From the NCBI GenBank assembly GCA_007693945.1, contig RECP01000091.1, positions 62,001 through 126,000 on the forward strand: a DNA stretch of 64,000 bases, in the 5' to 3' direction. Made by a program: the position numbers and the translations under genes. The notes below the pieces were generated by a model. The model saw only the letters and a program-made list of their open reading frames with translations. It made no database searches and was not told the origin of the DNA. This document shows positions 9,638 through 19,647 of the stretch, in pieces. Origin of the DNA: Spirochaetaceae bacterium. GTDB taxonomy: Bacteria > Spirochaetota > Spirochaetia > DSM-27196 > PWMO01. Within the stretch, counting starts at the first letter, position 1. The number at the start of each line of letters is the position of its first letter.

Positions 9638-11446
9638 ATGGAACCATCCCCCGCACACGGCGCATTCCGGCCGATCCGCCGGTTACGCGAGCAGGTGGCC
9701 CGCAAGATCGCCGCCGGCGAGGTAATCGACAGACCGTATTCGGTTGTTCGGGAACTCATCGACAACGCACTCGACGCCCGGGCGGATTCGGTGGACGTCT
9801 GGCTCGAAGACGGCGGGCGCAGCCGTATCCAGGTAGTCGACAACGGGATCGGGATGGACGACGCCGACCTCCAGCTCTGTTTTCTGCCGTACGCCACCAG
9901 CAAGATCGAAAACGAGTATGATCTCGAGAACGTCACAAGCCTCGGCTTTCGCGGCGAAGCGCTCTCAAGCATCGCAACGGTGGCGCGGCTGGAGATCAGC
10001 AGCGGCCGCGGTAATGACGGCGCTGCTCACCGACTGGTGGTTCACGCCGGCCGGCAGATCAGCTTCCAACCGTGCGAAGCGATCACCGGAACCTCGGTAA
10101 CCGTCAACGACCTGTTCTACTCGCTGCCCGCACGGCGCAAGTTTCTCAAGCGCGCGTCAGCCGAAACCACTATGTGCCGTAACGCCGTGGTCGACAAAGC
10201 GGTTGCGTTTCCCGCGGTTCTGTTCCGTCTCTTCGTTGACGGCGAACTCAGGCTGTTCCTGCCGCCGAGTGATGCCGAACAGCGCGTGCTGGCGTGCTAC
10301 CCGGAACTCGGCGCCCGTTCGCTGCTGTCTACGGCCAAGGGAAGCGGGGACGGATTCTCGATCGAAGCTGTCACTGCCGGCAGTGCCCTTCTCCGCCGTG
10401 ACCGCAGACTGATGCAGGTCTTTGTCAATCGGCGCCGCGTCTGGGAGTTCGCGCTGGTGCAGGCGATGCAGTACGCCTTTGAGGCGGTCGCTCCCGGTGG
10501 CAGCTATCCGATCTGTTTCCTGTTCGTACGCTGCGAACCGCAGCTGGTTGACTTCAATATTCATCCGGCAAAGCGTGAGGTGCGATTCCAGAACCTGGCG
10601 CACATTCACCGGCGCACTGTTGAGACGCTGTCCGGGATTGTGCGCGCCGCAACCGTACGGAATGCCATCACCGGTCAGGCTTCCGGCAGCGACGGCATAC
10701 CCGAGCGGGCGCCGTCTCTTGATCACGCGCTGTTCGACCGCGGTGCGCAAAGCGGTTCTGCACGCAGAGCTGTGGCGGATGTCGGGGTCGATGTAATCGC
10801 AGAGTCACCGGCGGCTTCGCATTGCACGGTATCGACGGCAACCGGAACGGGTTTCGGGTCCGATGGAGCCCACGTCAATGGCACGGCTGCCGGCGGTGCG
10901 GCGCCAACCCCGGCGATCACCTACATCGGCCGTCTGTTCGGCCTCTTTCTGCTTGTCAGCCGCGGTGATCGGCTCTACATCGTCGACCAGCATGCAGCCC
11001 ACGAGCGCCTGCTCTACGACCGATTCCGCGCCGATCGCACGCTGCAGGAGCTGCTGGTTCCGCTGGTGGTCGAAGTCAGTGAGCAAGAGGAGCAGGTATT
11101 GCTGACGCGCGAGCAGGAGGTCGCCGAGCTTGGTATCCGGCTCGAACGCTCAGCTCCGGGACAGTGGCGCATTACGGCCGCGGCAGCCGCATTCCTGTCG
11201 CATCAGGATCAGATCGTGGAATCTCTGCGGGAAATCACACACCATCCGGAACAGATCAGCCGCCGATTCTACGCGCAGATGGCGTGCAGGGCCGCGATCA
11301 AGCAGGGCGACGATCTTGATCCGCACGCCGCGGTGCGGCTGCTGCACCAGGTGTTCGCGCTGCCCGAACCGCGCTGTCCTCATGGCCGACCGTTGTGGGC
11401 GGTACTGTCGCGTGATCAATTATGCGCAATGGTCGGCCGCTCGTAG
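9638..11446 (+). CDS. mutL: DNA mismatch repair protein MutL
   Basis: VARKIAAGEVIDRPYSVVRELIDNALDA, VDNGIGM, TSLGFRGEALSSI, VDQHAAHERLLYDRF, CPHGRP. Confidence 0.95.
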   Translation: MEPSPAHGAFRPIRRLREQVARKIAAGEVIDRPYSVVRELIDNALDARADSVDVWLEDGGRSRIQVVDNGIGMDDADLQLCFLPYATSKIENEYDLENVTSLGFRGEALSSIATVARLEISSGRGNDGAAHRLVVHAGRQISFQPCEAITGTSVTVNDLFYSLPARRKFLKRASAETTMCRNAVVDKAVAFPAVLFRLFVDGELRLFLPPSDAEQRVLACYPELGARSLLSTAKGSGDGFSIEAVTAGSALLRRDRRLMQVFVNRRRVWEFALVQAMQYAFEAVAPGGSYPICFLFVRCEPQLVDFNIHPAKREVRFQNLAHIHRRTVETLSGIVRAATVRNAITGQASGSDGIPERAPSLDHALFDRGAQSGSARRAVADVGVDVIAESPAASHCTVSTATGTGFGSDGAHVNGTAAGGAAPTPAITYIGRLFGLFLLVSRGDRLYIVDQHAAHERLLYDRFRADRTLQELLVPLVVEVSEQEEQVLLTREQEVAELGIRLERSAPGQWRITAAAAAFLSHQDQIVESLREITHHPEQISRRFYAQMACRAAIKQGDDLDPHAAVRLLHQVFALPEPRCPHGRPLWAVLSRDQLCAMVGRS

Positions 11447-11452
11447 CTGCCG

Positions 11453-12403
11453 TCAGCTGTTGAGAAAGTGCTCGGCTTCAAGCGCCGCCATGCAGCCGGT
11501 GCCGGCGGCCGTCACCGCCTGCCGATACTGTTTATCCTGAACGTCACCGGCCGCAAATACGCCTGCCACGCTGGTAGCGGTCGACTGGCCTTCGGTGACA
11601 ATGTAACCGGTTTCGTCGGTCTTCAGTTGACCGTTCAGAAAACCGGTGTTGGGCAGATGGCCGATGGCGTAAAACAGCCCGCGCGCTTCGAGCGTATCCT
11701 CTTCACCGCTCTTGTTGTTCCTGACCCTGACCGCGTTCATCGCCTTGCCATCACCGAGCACCTCAACGCCATTTGTGTTCCACCGAATCTCGATCTTGGG
11801 GTTTTCCAGTACGCGCTTCTGCATAGCCTTCGAGGCCCGCAGTACATCGCGACGCACCAGCAGGGTCACACGGCTACCGAACTTGGTCAGGAAGCTGGCC
11901 TCTTCGCAGGCGCTGTCACCGCCTCCAATGACTATCAGCGGCTGGTTGCGAAAGATCGGCAGCGCGCCGTCACAGACCGCGCAGGCCGACATACCGCGCT
12001 GCCAATAGGTCTCCTCACCAGACAGGCCGAGGCGTCGGGCGGTTGCGCCGGTTGCGATAATCAGCGCCTCGCAACGATACTCCGTTTCACCCTCCGTCCG
12101 GACGGTGAACGGCCGACTGGAAAGATCAACCGACGCGACGGTCTCGGTCTTGATCGTGCAGCCGTAGGTGAGCGACTGCCGCCGCATGCGATCCATCAGC
12201 TCCGGCCCGCCGATCGCCTCAGGAAACCCCGGGTAGTTCTCGACATCGGTGGTGGTGGTAAGCTGTCCGCCTGCGGCGACGCCGGCAGCCATGAAGCCTT
12301 CAAACAGCAGCGGTTGCAATTCGGCGCGGCCGGCGTATATCGCCGCGGTATGAGCGGCCGGCCCCGAACCGACGATGACCAGCTTTTGGGTTGAGTCTGA
12401 CAT
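11453..12403 (-). CDS. trxB: Thioredoxin-disulfide reductase
   Basis: [27 protein letters not shown] (CxxC), [42 protein letters not shown]. Confidence 0.95.
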   Translation of the reverse strand: MSDSTQKLVIVGSGPAAHTAAIYAGRAELQPLLFEGFMAAGVAAGGQLTTTTDVENYPGFPEAIGGPELMDRMRRQSLTYGCTIKTETVASVDLSSRPFTVRTEGETEYRCEALIIATGATARRLGLSGEETYWQRGMSACAVCDGALPIFRNQPLIVIGGGDSACEEASFLTKFGSRVTLLVRRDVLRASKAMQKRVLENPKIEIRWNTNGVEVLGDGKAMNAVRVRNNKSGEEDTLEARGLFYAIGHLPNTGFLNGQLKTDETGYIVTEGQSTATSVAGVFAAGDVQDKQYRQAVTAAGTGCMAALEAEHFLNS

Positions 12404-12471
12404 TATGCTCCTCGATCAACGCACCAGCGGCGTTTTTCAGCAAAGGTACGCAACCGCGTCGCCGTCGTCAA

Positions 12472-14430
12472 CTACAGCCCGGCGAGCAGCGCCTCCACCT
12501 CGGCGCGCGCGGTGTACTGAGGATTGCGATCGAGCAACTGCCGCAGGATACGGCGGGCGTCGTCCTGCTGTTCCCGGGCTATCAGAACCTCGCCGAGCTT
12601 CTGATAAGCCGCCCAGTAGGTGGTATCGATCTTGATGACCTCGTTCAGCGCATCCTGCGCCTCCGCAAAACGACGCGAGCCGATGTATGCCAGCGCCAAA
12701 TTGTAGCGCATCAGGGTGTCGTTCGGCCGCTGCTGGATAGCGCGGCGGTAGTGGGTGATACTGTCGTTGAACAGCTCCTTGTTGAGGTAGACATTGCCGA
12801 GGTTGTTGTTGACTTCGACACTGTTGGGTTCAAGCCGGTGAGCGGCCAGCAGGAAGTCCAGCGCCTGATCGTGCATCTTCTGTTGGTCCAGAATACGGCC
12901 CAGTTCGACCATCGCACGCACATATTCGCGATTACGCGAAATAGCCGCGGTGTGGGCCTGGATCGCCTCGGTTATGTTGCCGCGCTTCTCCTGAATCTGG
13001 CCCAAAGCGTAGTAGTATTCAGGGCGATCGGAGTTCAATTCGATAGCACGCTGAATATCGCGAAACGCCAGGTCGATCCTGCCCAGGTCCAGGCGCACCA
13101 GCGCCAGGTTGTAGTTGTTGGTGGCATTGTTGGGTTGCAGCTCGTCGGCGCGCGCGAAATGGCGTTCGGCATCGTTGAATCGCTCCTGACGAAAGTGAGC
13201 GGTGGCCAGACGGGAGTGATAGATTGCCGTCGAAGGGTCGAGCTCTACCGCCCTTTGCAGCGCAGGCACGGCCCGTGAGACATCACCCTGATCCAGCAGT
13301 ATGCTGCCGATTCGGTAGTGTGCGCGCGCGTCTCGCGGATGCGTCTGCGCCGCAAAGCGGAACGCCTCGAGAGCTCGCGTGTTGTCACCAAGTTGCAGGT
13401 TGGTGATGCCGAGGTTGTGATAGGCGTTCTCGTAGTAGGGATCGATGCGCACCGCCGCTTCGTAGGATTGGCGCGCATCACGAAACTGCCGCGCACGAAA
13501 CTGGGCGTTGCCGAGCGCAAAGAACACCGATGCGTCGTCGGGATTCAGGCGTGCCGCAGACCGGAAGCTTGCGATAGCGTCGTCAAACAGTTCGGTGTCG
13601 TGATAGATGCGCCCCAGGGTGAAGTGAGGTTCCCACAGTTCGCGGTCACGCTGGATTGCGCGATTGGAATACTGAATCGCCTGCCGACGGCTCTCGGCAT
13701 CACCGGGATTCTGTTCGTAGATTGCACGGCCGGTGCGCGCCAGAGCTTTGGCGTGATAGCGGTCAGTTGCCGTGCCGTCCTGCAAGCTGATCTCGAGCAC
13801 TTCACCAAACGCGTGGCGAGCCTCACGATAATTGCGGCGCGCGAGAAACTCATCGCCCTCGGTGAGAAGCCGCTGGATACGCTGTTCGCGTTCGCGTTCC
13901 TCGGCCGAAAGGCGCGCCAGGCGCTCCTCTTCAGCCCGGCGGCGGGCCTCATCTTCAGCCTGTCGGCGCTGCTCGTCGGCTCGCCGCTGTTCGTCGAGCT
14001 GCCGCGCGATACGCTGCTCGGCTTCGCGCGCGCGACGCTCGGCTTCGGCCTGCTGCGCCTGCAGCTCACGCAGCCGTGCATCGTCGGGCCGCGCCGCCAG
14101 TTCGGCTTCCAGCTGTCGCCGTCGTTCGGCTTCCTCTTCTGCGATACGCCGCTGCTGCTCGCGTCGCGCGAGCAAGACGGCCTCTTTCAGCTCGCGGGCT
14201 TCGGCATCCTCAGAGTCGGCGATCAGCAACTGGTCGATGATATCGAGTGCGCGCTGGTATTCGTCGCTCTGGTAGTAACCGCGTGCCAGTTGCAGCCGAT
14301 TGGACCTCATCCGCTCGGCCTCACTCATTTCAGGTGCCGCAGCTCCACCACGCAGCAGAAAGAACGCTGCGACGCCGAGCGCCAGTACCACAACGGCCCC
14401 GGCAATGATCAGTGTGCGCTTATCGTACAA
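12472..14430 (-). CDS. Large tetratricopeptide repeat protein with N-terminal TM and charged coiled-coil segment
   Basis: Many TPR units (ALGNAQFRARQFRDARQSYEAAVRIDPYYENAYHNLG...). R/E-rich linker RREQQRRIAEEEAERRRQLEAEL. Confidence 0.85.
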   Translation of the reverse strand: MYDKRTLIIAGAVVVLALGVAAFFLLRGGAAAPEMSEAERMRSNRLQLARGYYQSDEYQRALDIIDQLLIADSEDAEARELKEAVLLARREQQRRIAEEEAERRRQLEAELAARPDDARLRELQAQQAEAERRAREAEQRIARQLDEQRRADEQRRQAEDEARRRAEEERLARLSAEEREREQRIQRLLTEGDEFLARRNYREARHAFGEVLEISLQDGTATDRYHAKALARTGRAIYEQNPGDAESRRQAIQYSNRAIQRDRELWEPHFTLGRIYHDTELFDDAIASFRSAARLNPDDASVFFALGNAQFRARQFRDARQSYEAAVRIDPYYENAYHNLGITNLQLGDNTRALEAFRFAAQTHPRDARAHYRIGSILLDQGDVSRAVPALQRAVELDPSTAIYHSRLATAHFRQERFNDAERHFARADELQPNNATNNYNLALVRLDLGRIDLAFRDIQRAIELNSDRPEYYYALGQIQEKRGNITEAIQAHTAAISRNREYVRAMVELGRILDQQKMHDQALDFLLAAHRLEPNSVEVNNNLGNVYLNKELFNDSITHYRRAIQQRPNDTLMRYNLALAYIGSRRFAEAQDALNEVIKIDTTYWAAYQKLGEVLIAREQQDDARRILRQLLDRNPQYTARAEVEALLAGL

Positions 14431-14474
14431 TCCTCGGTCCTCTCCAGATGATAGTACTGGATTAATTGTCAGGG

Positions 14475-15311
14475 TCAGTCCGCAATGTCGAACACATCCT
14501 CGTAATCATCGATATCCTCGGCACCACCGCCCAGGCTGCGGGCCTCGCCGCGCGATCCGCCCAATGATTCCAGCACCGAATCCAGCAGCGCACGCCGGCG
14601 CTGCTCCTCCTCTTCGCGTGCCCGGCGTTCCTCTTCACGGCGCCGTTCCTCGGCTATCCGCTGCCGTTCAGCCTCTTCGCGCGCGATACGCTGCTCATCT
14701 TCGCGTCGGACACGCTCCTGTTCGATTATATCGCGCAGTAGCGAAATCATCCGCTGGATTTCATCCCTCTGCGGTGTTGACGGCGCCAGCGTCAGATAGA
14801 CGGTATAGTCGTCAATTGCGCGGCTGTACTGTTCGGTACGCACGCGCAGGTTGGCGCGGTTGAGGTAGGCTTCCGCCAGGCTGCCGTCGGTGCGGATTGC
14901 CTCGGTGTACATCTCATCGGCCAGATCGGGATTGCCGGCCGCCAGATAGTTGTTTCCAAGGTTGAAATAGATCAGACCACGATGGGTGCTCGCCACCTCG
15001 AGACCCCTGCGGAGGATCTCGGCAGCACGCTCGTACCGCCCGAGTTGCTCGTAAACGATCCCGAGATAGAGGTAGATTCGCTCGTTGCGCGGCTGCTGTT
15101 CCAGTGCCGCCTCGAGAACCGCGGCGGCTTCGGCGGGCCTATTCTGCATGTAGAGTTCCTCACCGCGTTGAAGCAGCGGCGAGGCGCCGACGGATGCCGA
15201 GACCAGAAGAAGGCACAGCAGGAGTACGCCAGGCCCGCAGCGCCGCGCACGGTGCGCGGCGTAAGGCCGGTTTGACAGTGGTTTGCAAACGCCGTATTCT
15301 TGCCCTGGCAT
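14475..15311 (-). CDS. Exported TPR protein with charged C-terminal coiled coil
   Basis: Signal-peptide-like RRCGPGVLLLCLLLVSASVGA, then TPRs and RREEERRAREEEEQRRR. Start trimmed from the 15512 ORF end to MPGQEYG. Confidence 0.75.
   Translation of the reverse strand: MPGQEYGVCKPLSNRPYAAHRARRCGPGVLLLCLLLVSASVGASPLLQRGEELYMQNRPAEAAAVLEAALEQQPRNERIYLYLGIVYEQLGRYERAAEILRRGLEVASTHRGLIYFNLGNNYLAAGNPDLADEMYTEAIRTDGSLAEAYLNRANLRVRTEQYSRAIDDYTVYLTLAPSTPQRDEIQRMISLLRDIIEQERVRREDEQRIAREEAERQRIAEERRREEERRAREEEEQRRRALLDSVLESLGGSRGEARSLGGGAEDIDDYEDVFDIAD
15272..15300 (+). promoter_or_regulatory. Strong sigma70-like promoter for 15342 gene
   Basis: TTGACA (15272-15277), 17-nt spacer, TATTCT (15295-15300). 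Confidence 0.55.
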
Positions 15312-15341
15312 GCGGTACTCTCTTACACTGACGGTCCGGTT

Positions 15342-15758
15342 ATGAGCATCATCGTGCTTATTATTATCCTCGGTGCAGCGGCGGGATTGATTACCTTTTT
15401 CGTTATCACCTCCGTTCCGGCTCCGAAAGGGGTCACAACCTGCAACGCAATGGTCGAACGGGGCAGGACCACGCAGGCATGCCGAACAGCAGAGACGATC
15501 ATGTCCCGGCAACCACGCGACCCGGATGCGCGCTGTCTACGCGGACCTGCCCGCCTGGCGCTGATCGAAGCCGAATCGGCCCTGATGGAGTTCAGGATTG
15601 CCAATGACAGCGGCCAGTTTGAAGACGACGTCCGCGCGGCGCCTCCTGAAATAAAGATAACAGACCTCCCGGCCGAATTCAATCTGCCCTCACAACTGCT
15701 TGAGAAACAGCTGATTCCGATACCCGCGAATGCCGGCGCTGGGTCTGCGGACCGGTAG
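15342..15758 (+). CDS. Small membrane-anchored protein, possibly TPR-like
   Basis: ATG 15342, N-terminal TM (MSIIVLIIILGAAAGLITFFVITS), helical soluble region. Confidence 0.65.
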   Translation: MSIIVLIIILGAAAGLITFFVITSVPAPKGVTTCNAMVERGRTTQACRTAETIMSRQPRDPDARCLRGPARLALIEAESALMEFRIANDSGQFEDDVRAAPPEIKITDLPAEFNLPSQLLEKQLIPIPANAGAGSADR

Positions 15759-15762
15759 TCAC

Positions 15763-16470
15763 ATGAAGATTCTGTGTGTGTCCGATCACGTCGACCCGCT
15801 GGTATACAACACAGGCGTTCGCGAACGGTTCAGCGATATCGATCTGGTAATCGGGGCGGGCGATCTCCCGATGGAGTATCTCGGCTTTCTGGCCAGTAGC
15901 CTCAACACACCGGTGCTGTTTGTCTTCGGTAACCACAACCTGTCGCATATCGACAACTTCCGCCCACGACCGTCGCCCGCGATTGAAGGCAGTCAGGTTG
16001 ACTTCCGCTTCACGAACACCTTTGGATCGACTTACATTCACGGACGCATTATTCGTGCAAAGGGAGTACTGATTGCCGGTCTTGGCGGAAGTCTGCGCTA
16101 TAATGCGGGAGAGAACCAGTTCACCGACGGCCAGATGTACCGGCAGGTCCTCAGAATGCTGCCGCGCCTGCTGTGGAACCGGCTCTTTCACGGCCGCTAC
16201 GTGGATATCCTGGTGACGCACGCTGCACCGTACGGCGTGCACGACAAGCCGGACCGCTGCCACACGGGGTTCCGGGCCTTTCGTTGGTTTATCCGGCGAT
16301 TCCGGCCGCGTTACCTGCTGCACGGACACATTCACCTGTACGATCTGAACGCCAGACGCGTCTCGGTGGTAGACGGCACGACCGTGATCAACGTCTACAG
16401 CCATTACGTTCTGGACACCCAAGAACCGCCACACCCGAGCGAGGAGACCACTGATGAGCAGCATCGTTGA
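15763..16470 (+). CDS. Calcineurin-like metallophosphoesterase
   Basis: GAGDLPMEYL, FGNHNL, THAAPYG, LHGHIHLY motif set. ATG 15763. Confidence 0.85.
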   Translation: MKILCVSDHVDPLVYNTGVRERFSDIDLVIGAGDLPMEYLGFLASSLNTPVLFVFGNHNLSHIDNFRPRPSPAIEGSQVDFRFTNTFGSTYIHGRIIRAKGVLIAGLGGSLRYNAGENQFTDGQMYRQVLRMLPRLLWNRLFHGRYVDILVTHAAPYGVHDKPDRCHTGFRAFRWFIRRFRPRYLLHGHIHLYDLNARRVSVVDGTTVINVYSHYVLDTQEPPHPSEETTDEQHR

Positions 16471-17386
16471 CCATGAGGCCCGCGAGGACTTCAACCGGGC
16501 CCGAATACACGAGATGCTTCAACGCATTCTGCATTCGCTTTCGCCCCAGAACCAGGAGTTGCTTTCGCTCAACGAAGTCAAACAGGTCGTACGCCCCCGG
16601 GGCGAAACCTACCGCGGCATGCAGACCGTGGAGATATCGCAAATTGTGGGCAGTGAAGGGCGGTATCGCGACTTCAGCAAGAGCTTTCTGCCGCGCCACG
16701 ATAACCTCAAGCACCGTTGGATCAGCGTCGACAAGGCGCACTTACAGGATATCATCCTGCCACCGGTGCGGCTCTTCGAAATCGGTGGGCTCTACTTCGT
16801 CCGTGACGGGAATCACCGGGTGTCGGTCGCCAAAGCCCAGGGTGTGGGAGCAATCGACGCCGAGGTCACTTCGCTGGCATCCAGAATCACGCTCGACCCG
16901 CACATGACGCGCGAGGATCTCACCCGGGCGATCATCGACTACGAGAAGCGCACGTTCTATGAGCAGACACGGTTCCGTAAACTGGTACCGGACTACGACC
17001 TCAACTTCACCGCGACGGGACGTTACGACGAGGTCCTGCAACACATTCACGGTCACAAGTACTTCATCAACCAGGGTATCGGCGAAGAGATACCGTTCGA
17101 AAAGGCGCTGGTGTCCTGGTACCTCAACGTGTTCCGCCCGGTCGTCGATACCATCGAAGCCGAGCGCATAATGAGCCGCTTCCCCGGACGAACGCACGCC
17201 GATCTCTACATGTGGATCGTCAAGCGCTGGCACATCCTCAAGGACCGTTTCGGCGCCGATTACCCGGTCAGTGAAGCCACGCGCCAGATCTCGTTGCGCT
17301 ACGGCCAGACGTTCCGGCAGCGTTTGCAATCGCTCTTCGGCCTGAGGCGGACTCAGCGGCGGATCGGGCCCGACAACGAACCGTAG
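16454..17386 (+). CDS. ParB/Srx-fold-like nuclease-domain protein (putative transcriptional regulator)
   Basis: LFEIGGLYFVRDGNHRVSVAKAQG resembles the ParB-like DGNHRVxVA motif. Overlaps the upstream gene's 3' end. Confidence 0.6.
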   Translation: MSSIVDHEAREDFNRARIHEMLQRILHSLSPQNQELLSLNEVKQVVRPRGETYRGMQTVEISQIVGSEGRYRDFSKSFLPRHDNLKHRWISVDKAHLQDIILPPVRLFEIGGLYFVRDGNHRVSVAKAQGVGAIDAEVTSLASRITLDPHMTREDLTRAIIDYEKRTFYEQTRFRKLVPDYDLNFTATGRYDEVLQHIHGHKYFINQGIGEEIPFEKALVSWYLNVFRPVVDTIEAERIMSRFPGRTHADLYMWIVKRWHILKDRFGADYPVSEATRQISLRYGQTFRQRLQSLFGLRRTQRRIGPDNEP

Positions 17387-18021
17387 TAGGATCCCAGCGG
17401 CACGTAGAGGTAGCCCTCGCTGACCGACCGTTGGTCCGCCAGCAGCTCAGCCACCGCGTGTTCACCGGGCGCCAGCGTTTGCCCGGGACTGCTCAGATGG
17501 TCGTCATGTGCGGCGTCGTCTGACACGACGTAGAGCAGCGCCGGGGCGCCAACCACGTTGATACTGTTCTCAGTACGGTTCAATTGCGGCAACTGGTGTT
17601 CCACCGCGGAAAACGGCGGCGCATCAATCGCGACCGCACGCTCATCCTGCTCTCCGGACGCGTCAATCACAACCACGCGATACCGCCCGCGCGGCAGCGC
17701 CGACCAATCCCCCATTGTCAGGCCGTCGAAACCGATCCAGTTCTCACCCGCCAGGCGGCGATGAGTCCAGCTGTCGGGATCGAAGTGCCAGTAGAGTTCG
17801 GCTTCGTCATGTATCAGATAGAGCTCGCGGATATCGGCAAAGCCGTCCTGGTCGCGCACCAGCGCATACAGCGTCAGCTGCTCGTAGCGCCGGTCCAGAT
17901 CGAAGTTGTCAACGTACTCCAGACTGAGCTCAACGCCGACCAACTCCGGTGGCGCACCGGTACAGGACACCAGCAACCACGCGGTCAGTAATACCGGAGC
18001 CAACGCTGCACAGGATCGCAT
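17353..18021 (-). CDS. Lipoprotein of unknown function
   Basis: MRSCAALAPVLLTAWLLVSC lipobox. Start overlaps the upstream stop (TGATG). Confidence 0.7.
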   Translation of the reverse strand: MRSCAALAPVLLTAWLLVSCTGAPPELVGVELSLEYVDNFDLDRRYEQLTLYALVRDQDGFADIRELYLIHDEAELYWHFDPDSWTHRRLAGENWIGFDGLTMGDWSALPRGRYRVVVIDASGEQDERAVAIDAPPFSAVEHQLPQLNRTENSINVVGAPALLYVVSDDAAHDDHLSSPGQTLAPGEHAVAELLADQRSVSEGYLYVPLGSYYGSLSGPIRR

Positions 18022-19406
18022 CACCGTCCCACCCGCCTTGTGCTGCGTGGCAGCCGCACGTGAACCGATGAGGCGCGCTCCAGCCGCCCATCGGCAATCA
18101 GTCGCAATGTGACCGCTCGAGCACTGCTGCGCGGCAGGCCCCACAAACGCGCCAGGCGACGCTGATGCAGATCACCTTGACTGCCGATCAGCTCCGCGTG
18201 CGCTTCACCGGCAAGCTGGTCGAGCGTCTGCGGCGTCATGACGCGTGCGTTGTCCAGTATGACCGCCATACCAAGCCGCTGCAACGAATCGATCAGAGCG
18301 CGCGTGTTGGAGTGTCGACTGCGGCTGACATCGTAACCGATCCTTCCGCTGCGTTCGATCTCCGCACGCAACTGTCGAGCAGCGGGCGGAAGAATAGCAT
18401 CACGATCAATGCCGGCAGGGAAGTACCGGCCCTCACGCTTTGTCAGCACTCCGCCATCGCCGGCTGCCCATTTGACTACCGCGGCCCCGAATGCCGGCCC
18501 GCTGCCGGCAACCGCGGTTCCCACCACTGCGACGGCATCGCGTGTTCCGATGCCGCGATGGGTAGCGGCGGCGCGCGTGAGTGCGGCTCGGCAGCGATCG
18601 ACTACGTCCGGAGACACCCACCAGCAGCCGATTCGCAATGGCGGCGGCTGCGCGGATGGGATGGACCGCGCCGACAGTTCGGGATGCATGCCGGCATCCG
18701 GACTCCCGCAGAATCCCCACACAGCGAAGCTCACCTGCTGTGACGATGCACCTTCAGCCAGTAGCTCGCCGGCACCCGATACAACCGCGGCTGCGTCGGT
18801 TGCCGGGGGCAGCGCCAGCTCGACGCGCAGCCTCACGCTGCCGCCCGGATGGCGCAACTCGTAGTCGCAGCCGGGGATCAGCGGCAGCGGGCGGGCAATG
18901 CGCAGCAGCAGATAGTGCGCGAGGCGCGGATCTCGATCGCGGACAGCCTGAACACCGTGCACGGCAGACTGCAGTGTCTCACAGACGTGTGCGGGCACGC
19001 CGCACGGTAGCAGGCGCCACTCACCACCGGCCTGACGGCTGCGGGGCACGTCGGCGGCAGTTGTGACCAGCGCCGCGGTAGCGTTGTACTGCTCGCACCA
19101 GAGCGGATAGAGCAGCCGGCCGGGCCTGAGTTCACGCCGTGCCGCGCCTTTGAGGGTAACGGCGAAGCGCGTAATTCCGTAATCCGCGGGGGATTCCGCC
19201 GCACAACTCTTGAGTGTGACGCTGCGCGTACCCGGATGGATAAGCAGAGCCGGAAGCCTTGCCAGACCGGTTGCCGCGCCGGCAAGCCGTACGGCAACAC
19301 CCTTGCCGGCATGCGGCCCGTGCTCATCGCACGATTCAACCCACCATAGCGGCGGGGCCACGTACGGTGAGTTGAGTTTTTCTGTTTGGGACAAGTCCTG
19401 GTTCAA
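18021..19406 (-). CDS. SelB-like protein lacking the GTPase domain (EF domains II/III plus C-terminal winged helices)
   Basis: LIHPGTRSVTLKSC...GITRFAVTLKGAARRELRPGRLLYP (domain II-like), HYLLLRIARPLPLIPGCDYELR (domain III-like), and a C-terminal winged-helix-like tail (LADLIGSQGD-type region, LARLWGLPRSSARAVTLRLIADGRLER). No P-loop or NKxD motif. Confidence 0.6.
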   Translation of the reverse strand: MNQDLSQTEKLNSPYVAPPLWWVESCDEHGPHAGKGVAVRLAGAATGLARLPALLIHPGTRSVTLKSCAAESPADYGITRFAVTLKGAARRELRPGRLLYPLWCEQYNATAALVTTAADVPRSRQAGGEWRLLPCGVPAHVCETLQSAVHGVQAVRDRDPRLAHYLLLRIARPLPLIPGCDYELRHPGGSVRLRVELALPPATDAAAVVSGAGELLAEGASSQQVSFAVWGFCGSPDAGMHPELSARSIPSAQPPPLRIGCWWVSPDVVDRCRAALTRAAATHRGIGTRDAVAVVGTAVAGSGPAFGAAVVKWAAGDGGVLTKREGRYFPAGIDRDAILPPAARQLRAEIERSGRIGYDVSRSRHSNTRALIDSLQRLGMAVILDNARVMTPQTLDQLAGEAHAELIGSQGDLHQRRLARLWGLPRSSARAVTLRLIADGRLERASSVHVRLPRSTRRVGR

Positions 19407-19431
19407 TGTAGCGCGGGAGAAAAATCCCGTA

Positions 19432-19647
19432 TCAGTAGTTCTTCATCGCTTGCAGCTTGCGCTGCTTTTTCAGGAGCTTACGCTCCATCGACTTGCGTTT
19501 CCGGTTCTTGATGGTCGAAGGTTTCTCAAAGTACTCACGCTTCTTCCACTCGCGGATTATTCCTTCCTTCTCTACAATGCGCTTGAATCGCTTGATGGCC
19601 TTCTCAAGCGGCTCACTGTCATCTACTCGTATGTAGGCGATGAACAT
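19432..19647 (-). CDS. rpsU: 30S ribosomal protein S21
   Basis: [67 protein letters not shown] immediately upstream of ATG 19647. Confidence 0.95.
   Translation of the reverse strand: MFIAYIRVDDSEPLEKAIKRFKRIVEKEGIIREWKKREYFEKPSTIKNRKRKSMERKLLKKQRKLQAMKNY

Noticed and set aside
12391-14451. Plus-strand ORFs of 295 and 377 aa
   Set aside because: Antisense to the TPR gene; composition is a mirror of TPR/coiled-coil codons, no family match.
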